A stretch of 9,072 nucleotides of DNA from Bacteroidales bacterium (GCA_004552115.1 SFPH01000011.1:1-9072); one strand, 5' to 3'. Counted from the first letter of the stretch, positions 1 to 6,751 are shown. Notes: generated by a model not told the origin, from the sequence alone. Program-made: numbers and translations.

Positions 1-17
1 ATCGTTCATATATTCAC

Positions 18-47
18 AAAAAAGGAACCGGTCGTCCGACCGATTCC
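18..47 (-). terminator. Rho-independent terminator of the acyl-CoA synthetase gene
   Basis: The arms at 24-34 and 37-47 form a GC-rich hairpin (GGAA-C-CGGTCG pairs with CGACCG-A-TTCC, one internal mismatch and a tiny loop). Reading the minus strand, it is followed directly by six T residues (the A tract at 18-23). It lies about 45 bp past the stop codon of the minus-strand gene, where a terminator is expected. On the plus strand no T tract follows the stem, so it acts in one direction. Confidence 0.85.
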
Positions 48-67
48 CCTAATAGATGCACCCGGAA

Positions 68-88
68 CGGGAAATGTTGCATTTCCCG
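68..88 (-). other. Short perfect hairpin in the 3' UTR of the acyl-CoA synthetase gene
   Basis: A 9-bp perfect inverted repeat (CGGGAAATG / CATTTCCCG) with a 3-nt loop lies between the stop codon at 93-95 and the terminator. No T tract adjoins it, so it is probably not itself the terminator. It could stabilise the 3' end of the mRNA or be a decayed terminator. The pairing is directly visible; the role is inferred. Confidence 0.45.
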
Positions 89-92
89 GATA

Positions 93-1733
93 TTACTTGT
101 ACATGAATCTCTTTATGCTCATCTTCGGAGTCTTCTCGAAAGGCTTTTCCACAATCTCGACCTTGGTCAGCTGGCTGTATGAAGGGAGAACCTTGTTGGA
201 AGCGATCCGGATCTGCTCCGGAATGTCGGAAACTGTCTCGGGGTCGAGACCTGCCTTGCTGATGGCGTCCTGATCGAGATACACCAGGCCTACAAGTTTG
301 GCGGAACGGTCCACCACGACGGACTCGACCACGAAATTCTGGCTGTTGATGACAGCCTCTACTTCCTCCGGATAGATATTCTGTCCGTTGGCGCTCAGAA
401 TCATGCTCTTGCTCCTTCCGCGGATGAATATATTGCCTTCAGCGTCAATGACACCGAGGTCACCCGTACGCAGATATCCGTCCTCGGTGAATGCTGAAGC
501 GGAAGCCTCCTCATTCTTGAAATAGCCTAGACAGATATTGTCTCCCTTGGCCTGGATTTCGCCGACCACATGCTGAGGATCCTCTGAATCGATGCGTACA
601 GTTGCGCAGTCGACAGCCTTTCCGCAGGAGCCCGGGACATATTTGTCGCAGGCCTCATATGCGAGGAGAGGAGCGGCCTCGGTCATTCCGTAACCTACGG
701 TGTAAGGAAGCCCGAGTTTCTTGAAGCATTTCTCCACCTCAGGATTGAGCGGTGCACCGCCCATGATGATCATCTGGATATTGCCGCCGAGCGCAGACAG
801 GAGAGTTTCCCTTACTTTCTTGTATATCAGGCAGTTGACGCCCGGAATCGATGTCAGGAACTTGATGAGCGGCTTGCTGAGGGCCGGTTTGAGCGAGCTC
901 TTGTAGATCTTCTCCATGACAAGCGGCACGGTGATGAGAAGGTATGGACGCACCTCCTTCATTGCCGCCAGCAGAAGTGTCGGGGAAGGGGTCTTTCCGA
1001 GGAAGGTAATGCTGGTACCGTTGCAGAGAGGATAGAGGAACTCGAACATCAGGCCATACATGTGGGCCATCGGCAGCATTGATACCATGGTGTATTCAGA
1101 GGAGGAAGGGATGTACCTCTGTCCGAAATCGACATTGGCGCTCAAAGCCTTGTAGGTAAGCATGACTCCCTTTGGAGCGCTTGTGGTGCCGGAGGTGTAG
1201 TTGATTACCGCAAGGTCGTCCCAGTTGTCCACAGGAAATACCACATTCTCCGCAGTGAATCCCATAGGATACTTTGCTGCAAAATTGGCGGATATGGCGG
1301 AATACGCCTCCTTTATCTCGTCATTGCCGTAGAGAAGGCTGAAGTCATTGACGCTGATGACGGCCTTGATGGCCGGCATTTTGGAAATGTCCAGCTTCTC
1401 CCATATATCATTGTCCGTGAAGAGAATAAGGCTCTCGGAATGATCCACGAGCCAGTTCACGCTCTCAGGTGTGAAGTCGCTCAGAATCGGCACGACCACC
1501 TTGCCGCTGGTATTGATTGCAAGGAAGGACAATGCCATCCTCGCGGTATTCTTGGCACAGACGGCTATCTTGTCCCCCTTCCTGAGCCCACAGGAATCGA
1601 AGAAAATGTGAAAGCGCTCAATCTGGGTCGCCATCTGCCCATAGGTGAATGATTCTCCGCGGAAGTTGCGGATAGCTGGTTTGTCCCAATAAAGACGGGT
1701 AGCATTCTGAAGTCTGGCAAAATAATGTTCCAT
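93..1733 (-). CDS. AMP-forming acyl-CoA synthetase / long-chain fatty acid-CoA ligase-like protein
   Basis: This 546-aa member of the ANL adenylate-forming superfamily probably activates a carboxylic acid, likely a fatty acid, with ATP to an acyl-AMP and then to an acyl-CoA in the cytoplasm. The superfamily motifs appear in order: the Thr/Ser/Gly-rich ATP loop YTSGTTSAPKG (179-189), PMAHMYG (221-227), MGGAPLNPE (324-332), YGMTE (348-352), the ribose-binding Asp in LRTGDLG (421-427), and the hinge region IRGRSKSMILSANGQNIYPEE (437-457). The C-terminal A10 segment reads TPKMSIKR (535-542). In the usual TPxxKxxR alignment the catalytic lysine position is Ser539, although nearby lysines (537, 541) may substitute. 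At 546 aa it is somewhat shorter than eukaryotic-type long-chain synthetases. The ATG at 1733 lacks a clear Shine-Dalgarno but starts the conserved N-terminus. It appears monocistronic, with its own promoter and terminator. Substrate chain length cannot be read from the sequence; an acyl-ACP synthetase or another acyl-CoA ligase is possible. Confidence 0.88.
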   Translation of the reverse strand: MEHYFARLQNATRLYWDKPAIRNFRGESFTYGQMATQIERFHIFFDSCGLRKGDKIAVCAKNTARMALSFLAINTSGKVVVPILSDFTPESVNWLVDHSESLILFTDNDIWEKLDISKMPAIKAVISVNDFSLLYGNDEIKEAYSAISANFAAKYPMGFTAENVVFPVDNWDDLAVINYTSGTTSAPKGVMLTYKALSANVDFGQRYIPSSSEYTMVSMLPMAHMYGLMFEFLYPLCNGTSITFLGKTPSPTLLLAAMKEVRPYLLITVPLVMEKIYKSSLKPALSKPLIKFLTSIPGVNCLIYKKVRETLLSALGGNIQMIIMGGAPLNPEVEKCFKKLGLPYTVGYGMTEAAPLLAYEACDKYVPGSCGKAVDCATVRIDSEDPQHVVGEIQAKGDNICLGYFKNEEASASAFTEDGYLRTGDLGVIDAEGNIFIRGRSKSMILSANGQNIYPEEVEAVINSQNFVVESVVVDRSAKLVGLVYLDQDAISKAGLDPETVSDIPEQIRIASNKVLPSYSQLTKVEIVEKPFEKTPKMSIKRFMYK

Positions 1734-1770
1734 ATCAAGGTGTCAGTTGGTTATTCAAGCCGGCGGGTGC

Positions 1771-1799
1771 AAGGAGCAAGCATCGGAAAGGAGCAAGCA
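1771..1799 (-). repeat. Duplicated 12-bp motif in the acyl-CoA synthetase leader
   Basis: AAGGAGCAAGCA occurs at 1771-1782 and again, identically, at 1788-1799, a 17-bp period. In the minus-strand transcript this reads TGCTTGCTCCTT twice, between the predicted promoter (1819-1848) and the start codon (1733), so inside the 5' leader. The duplication is seen directly. A regulatory role, such as protein binding or RNA structure, is speculative, and simple slippage duplication is an alternative. Confidence 0.6.
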
Positions 1800-1818
1800 C
1801 TGAAGAAGCCGGATTATG

Positions 1819-1848
1819 CAAAAATAACAATTTTCAGCGACAATGCAA
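1819..1848 (-). promoter_or_regulatory. Predicted Bacteroidetes-type promoter of the acyl-CoA synthetase gene
   Basis: On the minus strand TATTTTTG (1826-1819) matches the TAnnTTTG -7 element exactly. A TTG (1848-1846) stands 19 nt upstream, the usual -33 spacing for the Bacteroidetes primary sigma factor. Transcription would start near 1810-1815, giving a leader of roughly 80 nt. The element lies between the dnaK terminator and the next start codon, exactly where a promoter is needed. Confidence 0.65.
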
Positions 1849-1867
1849 CAGACTTGACTCCGGAAGG

Positions 1868-1904
1868 CAAAATAAAAGGAGCCGACCCTTCCGGGCTGGC
1901 TCCT
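1868..1904 (-). terminator. Rho-independent terminator of dnaK
   Basis: GGAGCC (1878-1883) pairs with GGCTCC (1898-1903), and an inner CCC/GGG (1886-1888 / 1893-1895) extends the stem. On the minus strand the hairpin is followed by a T-rich tail (TTTTATTTT, from 1869-1877). It sits about 20 bp past the dnaK stop codon, which supports dnaK being transcribed without the downstream acyl-CoA synthetase gene. Confidence 0.85.
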
Positions 1905-1924
1905 GAATCATATTCCATATAGGC

Positions 1925-3808
1925 TTACTGAACATCCGGACCCTGATCCTGAGGACCCTGCGGGCCTCCCTGCGGACCGTACTGAGGTCCCTGCGGGCCA
2001 CCCTGTGCACCGGCATTCATGCTTTCCGAAGCTGCATGCCAGGCCTCCTCGAGAGCCTTGGAATGAGTGTCTATGTCAGCTATGTTCTGAGACTTCACGG
2101 CCTCCTTGAGGCTGCTCAGAGCATTGTTGATGGCATCCCTCTTGTCGGCAGGAATCTTGTCACCGTAATCCCTGAGGTTCTTCTCGGTCTGGAAGCAGAG
2201 AGCATCGGCATTGTTGATCTTGTCAACCCTCTCCCTCTCGGCCTTGTCGGCTGCCTCATTGGCCTTGGCCTCATCACGCATCCTCTGGATCTCGCTCTCG
2301 GTAAGGTTGGAAGAAGCCTCGATGCGGATCTTCTGCTCCTTGCCGGTAGCCTTGTCCTTTGCGGAAACATTGAGGATACCGTCGGCGTCGATGTCGAAAG
2401 TCACCTCGATCTGAGGGATTCCCCTAGGAGCCGGTGCGATTCCGTCAAGATGGAAGAGACCCAGCTGCTTGTTGTCCTTGGCCATAGGGCGCTCACCCTG
2501 GAGAACCTTGATTTCCACTGAAGGCTGGTTGTCCATCGCTGTGGAGAACACCTGTGACTTGGATACAGGGATGGTGGTGTTGGAGTTGATGAGCTTGGTC
2601 ATCACGCCGCCGAGGGTCTCGATGCCGAGTGAAAGAGGGGTCACGTCATAGAGGATGACATCCTTCACGTCACCGGCGAGCACACCGCCCTGGATTGCTG
2701 CTCCGATAGCCACTACCTCGTCCGGGTTCACGCTCTTGTTAGGCTCCTTTCCGAAGAATTCCTTGACAAGCTCCTGCACCTTAGGGATACGGCTTGAACC
2801 GCCCACGAGGAGGACCTCGTCAATCTGTCCGGCAGTAAGATGCGCATCGGCGAGAGCCTGACGGCAAGGTACCAGTGTCCTCTGGAAGAGGTCGTCGCAG
2901 AGCTGCTCGAACTTTGCCCTTGTCAATGTCTTCACGAGATGTTTCGGAACTCCGTCAACCGGCATGATGTAAGGCAGGTTGATTTCGGTGGAAGTCTGGT
3001 TGGAAAGTTCAATCTTGGCCTTCTCTGCAGCCTCCTTGAGTCTCTGGAGAGCCATAGGATCCTTTGTAAGATCTGCTCCGCCATTCTCGGCGGCGAACTC
3101 CTGTGCAAGCCACTCGATGATCTTGTGGTCGAAGTCGTCACCTCCGAGGTGGGTATCGCCGTTGGTGGACATTACCTCGAAGAGACCGTCACCAAGGTCC
3201 ATGATAGAGATATCGAATGTACCGCCACCGAGGTCGAACACAGCAACCTTCATACTCTTGTTCATCTTGTCAAGACCGAATGCGAGAGCGGCTGCAGTAG
3301 GCTCGTTCACGATACGCTTCACATCGAGTCCGGCAATCTTTCCGGCCTCCTTGGTAGCCTGCCTCTGTGAATCGGAGAAGTATGCAGGTACAGTGATCAC
3401 AGCCTCTGTGACAGGCTGGCGGAGATAGTCCTCGGCTGTCTTCTTCATCTTCTGGAGAATCATTGCCGAGATCTCCTGAGGCGTGTACTGACGGCCGTCA
3501 ATCTCTACCCTGGCGGCATTGTTCTCGCCCCTTACCACTGAATATGGAACTCTTTCGATTTCCTTCGTGACCTGATCGTAGGACTCACCCATGAATCTCT
3601 TGATGGAGAACACGGTATTCTTCGGATTGGTAATGGCCTGACGCTTTGCAGGGTTACCGATCTTGCGCTCGCCGCCCTCGGTGAAAGCCACTACTGAAGG
3701 CGTGGTTCTCTGACCTTCGTTGTTGATGATGACTGTTGGCTGGTTACCTTCCATAACCGCAACGCAGGAATTGGTAGTTCCCAAGTCGATTCCAATAATT
3801 TTTCCCAT
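1925..3808 (-). CDS. dnaK: Molecular chaperone DnaK (Hsp70)
   Basis: This 627-aa cytoplasmic Hsp70 binds exposed hydrophobic peptides in an ATP-driven cycle with DnaJ and GrpE. All three Hsp70 signatures are present: IDLGTTNS (7-14), [13 protein letters not shown] (190-202) and [14 protein letters not shown] (332-345). The interdomain linker is near 383-395 (DVTPLSLG), followed by the substrate-binding beta domain and the helical lid (about 500-597). The tail (about 602-627) is a Gly-Pro-Gln-rich run ending in GPDVQ and lacks the acidic EEVD/EEVK-like end of many Hsp70s. The frame stays open to 3907, but the start is placed at the ATG at 3808. There [10 protein letters not shown] begins the conserved domain, and AGGAG (3818-3822) sits 9 nt upstream; the extra 33 residues would be untypical leader sequence. 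The gene stands alone, without grpE, dnaJ or hrcA alongside, and has its own terminator. Confidence 0.98.
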   Translation of the reverse strand: MGKIIGIDLGTTNSCVAVMEGNQPTVIINNEGQRTTPSVVAFTEGGERKIGNPAKRQAITNPKNTVFSIKRFMGESYDQVTKEIERVPYSVVRGENNAARVEIDGRQYTPQEISAMILQKMKKTAEDYLRQPVTEAVITVPAYFSDSQRQATKEAGKIAGLDVKRIVNEPTAAALAFGLDKMNKSMKVAVFDLGGGTFDISIMDLGDGLFEVMSTNGDTHLGGDDFDHKIIEWLAQEFAAENGGADLTKDPMALQRLKEAAEKAKIELSNQTSTEINLPYIMPVDGVPKHLVKTLTRAKFEQLCDDLFQRTLVPCRQALADAHLTAGQIDEVLLVGGSSRIPKVQELVKEFFGKEPNKSVNPDEVVAIGAAIQGGVLAGDVKDVILYDVTPLSLGIETLGGVMTKLINSNTTIPVSKSQVFSTAMDNQPSVEIKVLQGERPMAKDNKQLGLFHLDGIAPAPRGIPQIEVTFDIDADGILNVSAKDKATGKEQKIRIEASSNLTESEIQRMRDEAKANEAADKAERERVDKINNADALCFQTEKNLRDYGDKIPADKRDAINNALSSLKEAVKSQNIADIDTHSKALEEAWHAASESMNAGAQGGPQGPQYGPQGGPQGPQDQGPDVQ

Positions 3809-3817
3809 AATATAAAT

Positions 3818-3822
3818 CTCCT
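3818..3822 (-). promoter_or_regulatory. Shine-Dalgarno site of dnaK
   Basis: AGGAG on the minus strand lies 9 nt before the ATG at 3808. It decides the start among the in-frame options up to 3907. It stands out because the other starts in this window have no such motif. Confidence 0.75.
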
Positions 3823-3841
3823 GTTTTTGTCTGTCATACGG

Positions 3842-3877
3842 TCCGCCACCCGGCGGAATCCGTGCCGCCAACCGGCG
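3842..3877. repeat. Two near-identical palindromic units upstream of dnaK
   Basis: The 13-mer CCGCCACCCGGCG (3843-3855) recurs with one mismatch as CCGCCAACCGGCG (3865-3877), a 22-bp period. Each copy is palindromic: the first forms TCCGCC-N4-GGCGGA (3842-3857), the second CGCC-N4-GGCG (3866-3877), with a further GTG/CAC pairing outside a mismatch. They lie 35-70 bp upstream of the dnaK start. They could be tandem operator sites, two helical turns apart, or tandem hairpins in the dnaK 5' leader. They do not match the CIRCE element (TTAGCACTC-N9-GAGTGCTAA). Confidence 0.65.
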
Positions 3878-3892
3878 ACACCGGGTAATTAA

Positions 3893-3911
3893 CCAATGCC
3901 GTGCCAATGCC
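3893..3911. repeat. Direct repeat CCAATGCC x2 in the dnaK / pseudouridine synthase divergent region
   Basis: CCAATGCC at 3893-3900 is repeated exactly at 3904-3911, an 11-bp period, close to one helical turn. It lies just upstream of the paired palindromes relative to dnaK. Direct repeats on one face of the helix are typical of regulator binding sites, but no regulator can be named. No TAnnTTTG element was found for dnaK here, so its promoter may use a variant or alternative sigma factor. Confidence 0.5.
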
Positions 3912-3950
3912 TGACAAGGATGAAATTATGTCAATTTGTCATATTTTTGC

Positions 3951-3958
3951 TAACTTTG
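3951..3958 (+). promoter_or_regulatory. Predicted -7 element for the pseudouridine synthase gene
   Basis: TAACTTTG matches the Bacteroidetes -7 consensus TAnnTTTG exactly and ends 20 bp before the ATG at 3979, leaving a leader of about 12-15 nt. The -33 element is poor: the nearest TTTG (3935-3938) is only 12 bp upstream instead of about 19. This placement argues against the far-upstream GTG start at 3901. Confidence 0.5.
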
Positions 3959-3978
3959 GTGTCATAATTCACGACAAT

Positions 3979-4734
3979 ATGGAATACAGAAGACTGACGG
4001 AAGCTGAATACAATGACCTCGCAGGCAGGATAATATATGAGGACAACCACATCCTTGTCATAAACAAGAGGGCCGGAGAGATAGTCCAGGGAGACAAGAC
4101 CGGGGACGAGCCCCTGGGCGAAACGTACAAGGCCTTCATCGCACAGCGCGACGGCAAGCCCGGCAAGGTGTTCCTAGGGGTACCGCACCGTCTCGACAGG
4201 CCCGTCAGCGGACTGACAATACTGGCGAAGACGTCCAAGGCGCTGGAAAGGCTTTCGGCAATGTTCCGCGAAGGACAGGTCCACAAGACCTACTGGGCAT
4301 TGGTATGCTCCCGTCCCGATCAGGATTCAGCCCTTCTGGAGGACTGGCTGGTCAGGAACGAGAAGATGAACAAGAGCTTCGTCTGCGCTCATCCTGAAGG
4401 CAGGAAAGATGCCAGGCTGGCAAAACTCCGGTACAGAATTCTGTGCCCTACCGAAAGATACTGGCTGGTCGAGGTGGAACTCCTGACAGGCCGCCATCAC
4501 CAGATCAGATGCCAGCTGGCAGCTCACGGGGCCATCATCAAGGGAGACCTCAAATACGGGGCGCCGCGCTCCAACAGGGACGGCAGCATCTCCCTGATGG
4601 CCCGGCACGTCAGTTTCATTCACCCGGTGAAGAAGACTCCCCTGCATCTGACCGCTCCGGTCCCTTCCGGCTGGAATGGCGTTCCTGACGGACCAGCAGA
4701 TCCCTCTGCTCCTTGCACCACTGTCCCGGAGTAA
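3979..4734 (+). CDS. RluA-family RNA pseudouridine synthase
   Basis: This 251-aa enzyme isomerises specific uridines in rRNA or tRNA to pseudouridine. The family hallmark HRLDRPVSGL is at residues 70-79, with Asp73 the expected catalytic nucleophile. The second family block, ELLTGRHHQIRCQLAAHG, is at 167-184, followed by IKGDLKYGA (187-195). There is no N-terminal S4 RNA-binding domain, so it resembles the short single-domain members of the family; which uridine it modifies cannot be told. The frame is open upstream to a GTG at 3901, but the ATG at 3979 was chosen because the preceding residues are not family-like and a -7 promoter element falls within them. The last 39 codons (119 bp including the stop) overlap the 3' end of the convergent AraC-family gene, and no terminator lies between the two. 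Confidence 0.9.
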   Translation: MEYRRLTEAEYNDLAGRIIYEDNHILVINKRAGEIVQGDKTGDEPLGETYKAFIAQRDGKPGKVFLGVPHRLDRPVSGLTILAKTSKALERLSAMFREGQVHKTYWALVCSRPDQDSALLEDWLVRNEKMNKSFVCAHPEGRKDARLAKLRYRILCPTERYWLVEVELLTGRHHQIRCQLAAHGAIIKGDLKYGAPRSNRDGSISLMARHVSFIHPVKKTPLHLTAPVPSGWNGVPDGPADPSAPCTTVPE

Positions 4735-5680
4735 CCTCGTAGAACAGCTTGAAGGCCATATTGAATGTGACCTGGGAATTGAAGCCTGACATTTCGGACA
4801 GTTCCCGGACCTTCAGCGACGGATCCTTGACGAACAATTCCCTGGAGAATTCCACACGGTACCTGTTCACCCATTGGCAGAAATTCAGGTTGGAGTTGTC
4901 GTTCAGGACCTTGGAAATGTAGGTCTTGTTGGATGTCAGGTCCCGTGCCATATTGTCAAGGCTGTACAGGGGATTCAGGAATGACCTGCTCTCCTCCATG
5001 TACCGGCATATCTTCTTGTACATGAACTTGTCCGTGCCGTCTCCGACATCCAGGTAAGCCGTCTTGTAAACGTCATTGTCGCATATGGGGGAGGCATCCG
5101 CAGTCCAGATCACGAAAGGGACTCCGCTGATGCTCCTGATGAAGACGACCGAGTAGGTCAGGACTGCAGCCAGGCAGCCCGGAATGGAAATCCAGAGGCC
5201 TCCCATTCCCGAGATGGCCACGGAAGCGAATGCCAGCGACCCCAGAATATTCGAGAAACTGACATATGTGCACTTTATCATCGAAATCATTATTTCCCAG
5301 CCGGAAGCCGTCATCATGAGAAACGGCACGTCCTTGAGCATATTGAAGGTGCGGAAGGCATAGCACACTGATACCGGGATTACCGAGGCGGCCGAGAGAA
5401 GAGCCATGGCCGGACGCACCAGACCGGAAATGGCCATTGCAGAGGCCGGGAGAGAAATGAGAACTGCAGCACCGGCCGAGGCCATGGATCTCTTGAAATC
5501 CCTGTAGTTGTCAGGCAGCATGAGCAGTATGGACAATGAGACATTCAGGCTCATGACAGCTCCGGTCAGGAACGATTCCCAGCCGAAGGGCATGAACGCG
5601 GGAATGCTGAAAGCCAGATTCACGACGGACAAAACCCGCAATGCCGTCGCGGTGAAAGAATAACTTATGTATTTCGGCAT
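4616..5680 (-). CDS. Membrane-anchored AraC-family transcriptional regulator
   Basis: This 354-aa protein combines an N-terminal half with about six hydrophobic segments (roughly 10-30, 36-56, 68-88, 91-110, 136-158, 160-184) and a C-terminal AraC/XylS DNA-binding domain. The first helix-turn-helix is around 241-262 (LDNMARDLTSNKTYISKVL). The linking helix FCQWVNRYRVEFSR follows at 267-280, then the second HTH around 290-312, with the typical closing TPGQW at 317-321. It therefore looks like a one-component regulator that senses something at the inner membrane; neither ligand nor targets can be read. The ATG at 5680 is preferred; an in-frame TTG at 5686 would add two residues. The final ~30 residues are polar and charged and look non-essential. 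The 3' end overlaps the convergent pseudouridine synthase by 119 bp, reaching into the TPGQW codons. A predicted promoter lies just upstream. Confidence 0.85.
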   Translation of the reverse strand: MPKYISYSFTATALRVLSVVNLAFSIPAFMPFGWESFLTGAVMSLNVSLSILLMLPDNYRDFKRSMASAGAAVLISLPASAMAISGLVRPAMALLSAASVIPVSVCYAFRTFNMLKDVPFLMMTASGWEIMISMIKCTYVSFSNILGSLAFASVAISGMGGLWISIPGCLAAVLTYSVVFIRSISGVPFVIWTADASPICDNDVYKTAYLDVGDGTDKFMYKKICRYMEESRSFLNPLYSLDNMARDLTSNKTYISKVLNDNSNLNFCQWVNRYRVEFSRELFVKDPSLKVRELSEMSGFNSQVTFNMAFKLFYEVTPGQWCKEQRDLLVRQERHSSRKGPERSDAGESSSPGE

Positions 5681-5709
5681 ATCCAATTTATATTAAGTTC
5701 CGCTTAGTG

Positions 5710-5743
5710 CAAAAGTAGATAAAAATACCGCCGGGGAAACTGT
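5710..5743 (-). promoter_or_regulatory. Predicted promoter of the AraC-family gene, interlaced with a terminator
   Basis: On the minus strand TACTTTTG (5717-5710) matches TAnnTTTG exactly. A TTTC (near -33) stands about 18 nt upstream, inside the loop side of the hairpin at 5727-5753. The predicted transcription start is about 20 nt before the ATG at 5680. The -7 box is an exact match; the -33 box is imperfect. Confidence 0.5.
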
Positions 5744-5753
5744 CCCCAGCGGT
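5720..5753 (-). terminator. Rho-independent terminator of the leuS-yitT-yitT unit
   Basis: ACCGC-c-GGGGA (5727-5737) pairs with TCCCC-a-GCGGT (5743-5753) around a 5-nt loop: a 10-bp stem with one mismatch. On the minus strand a TATTTTTAT tail follows. It lies about 40 bp past the stop codon of the second yitT gene and separates that unit from the AraC-family gene. Confidence 0.85.
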
Positions 5754-5794
5754 GGTGTATAAGATATATGCAAATATTCAAGTTTAAGATTTCT

Positions 5795-6751
5795 TCATTT
5801 CTTATCAGAATCGGCCACCTTCGGGCTCATTTTCCTTCCGGATTTGATGGCATCGAAGCCATTGCCATAAACTCCTGATACAGAAGAGACTGACAAGAAA
5901 GCATCATTATCTATGGTCTTTATGTACTTCAGCAGAAAATTAAGATCTGTCTTTCTTGTCACCACCATCAGCACGTGATTCTCCTTCTTGGTGTACCACC
6001 CCACAGCCGGAAGGACTGTGACTCCCCTGTGGATGTCCTTTGTGATGGCATCGGCGATTTCCTCATACTTCCGGGACATGATGAAAAGCTGGACAGACTG
6101 CTTGGAACCGGAAAGATAGAGGTCAATCACATATCCATTCACTGTAATCAGAATGAGACCGTACACCACAGTGGTGATCTTCTCCGCGAACGGCACGAGC
6201 TCACCTTCTGCCGTGTATGAAGGAACGGCGAGAGAGGAAAGAATGATGACGGCATCGATCCACAGGATGATCCTGCCCGGGGAGATATTGCGGTACTTGT
6301 TCACGATCAGTGCGATGATGTCAGTTCCGCCCGTGCTTCCGCCCTGTGACATTGACATGCCGATTCCGGCGCCGGAGAGGATTCCGCCCATTATCGTGGA
6401 CATAAGCTTGCCGTTCTGGACCGACAGCGTCTCTATGATTGCGGCAGGAATCAGGTCCTGAAGCACATTCAGCCCGACAGAGGCCAGGATTATGGCGTAA
6501 ATCGTCTTGCCGCCGAAGTTGGCGCCGATCACCACGAACGCCGTCACGAGGAGGATGGCATTCAGCACAAAATAGGTATAACCCATCTTGATTCCGACAG
6601 CATACTGGATGATGGAGCTCACGCCGGTGAGACCGCCTCCGATGAGGTTGTTCGGGATCATGAATATGGTCCATCCCGCAACATATATCAGGATGCCCAG
6701 GGTAAGGAGAAGATATTCCTTCCCCAGTTTCAATATTGACTTGGCTGTCAT
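5795..6751 (-). CDS. YitT family membrane protein (DUF161 + DUF2179), second copy
   Basis: This 318-aa inner-membrane protein of unknown biochemical function has the full YitT architecture. The N-terminal hydrophobic half has about five to six membrane segments and carries FMIPNNLIGGGLTG (30-43) and the signature GGSTGGTD (137-144). The soluble C-terminal DUF2179 domain runs from about 220 to 305 (MSRKYEEIADAI, HRGVT, GWYTKKENHVL, SGVYGNGFD). The start ATG at 6751 overlaps the stop of the preceding gene in an ATGA tetranucleotide, so the two are very likely translationally coupled. It is paralogous to that gene, with the same motifs at nearly the same residue numbers, so it arose by tandem duplication or is a fixed pair. 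Transport or regulatory roles have been suggested for the family, but none can be assigned from sequence. Confidence 0.9.
   Translation of the reverse strand: MTAKSILKLGKEYLLLTLGILIYVAGWTIFMIPNNLIGGGLTGVSSIIQYAVGIKMGYTYFVLNAILLVTAFVVIGANFGGKTIYAIILASVGLNVLQDLIPAAIIETLSVQNGKLMSTIMGGILSGAGIGMSMSQGGSTGGTDIIALIVNKYRNISPGRIILWIDAVIILSSLAVPSYTAEGELVPFAEKITTVVYGLILITVNGYVIDLYLSGSKQSVQLFIMSRKYEEIADAITKDIHRGVTVLPAVGWYTKKENHVLMVVTRKTDLNFLLKYIKTIDNDAFLSVSSVSGVYGNGFDAIKSGRKMSPKVADSDKK

Noticed and set aside
2036..2521. Open plus-strand frame of 161 codons opposite dnaK
   Set aside because: It lies wholly antisense to the unambiguous dnaK gene, has no recognisable domain, and is expected from the strong codon bias of a highly expressed gene. 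The similar plus-strand frame at 2840-3370 was rejected for the same reason.
3809..3907. 33-residue N-terminal extension of DnaK
   Set aside because: The frame is open, but the conserved Hsp70 start [10 protein letters not shown] has an AGGAG 9 nt before its ATG, and the extension is encoded by the palindromic leader.
3842..3911. CIRCE/HrcA operator upstream of dnaK
   Set aside because: The palindromes are GC-rich with 4-nt loops and share no sequence with TTAGCACTC-N9-GAGTGCTAA.
3901..3978. GTG-started 26-residue extension of the pseudouridine synthase
   Set aside because: The extra residues are not family-like and overlap a TAnnTTTG promoter element at 3951-3958.
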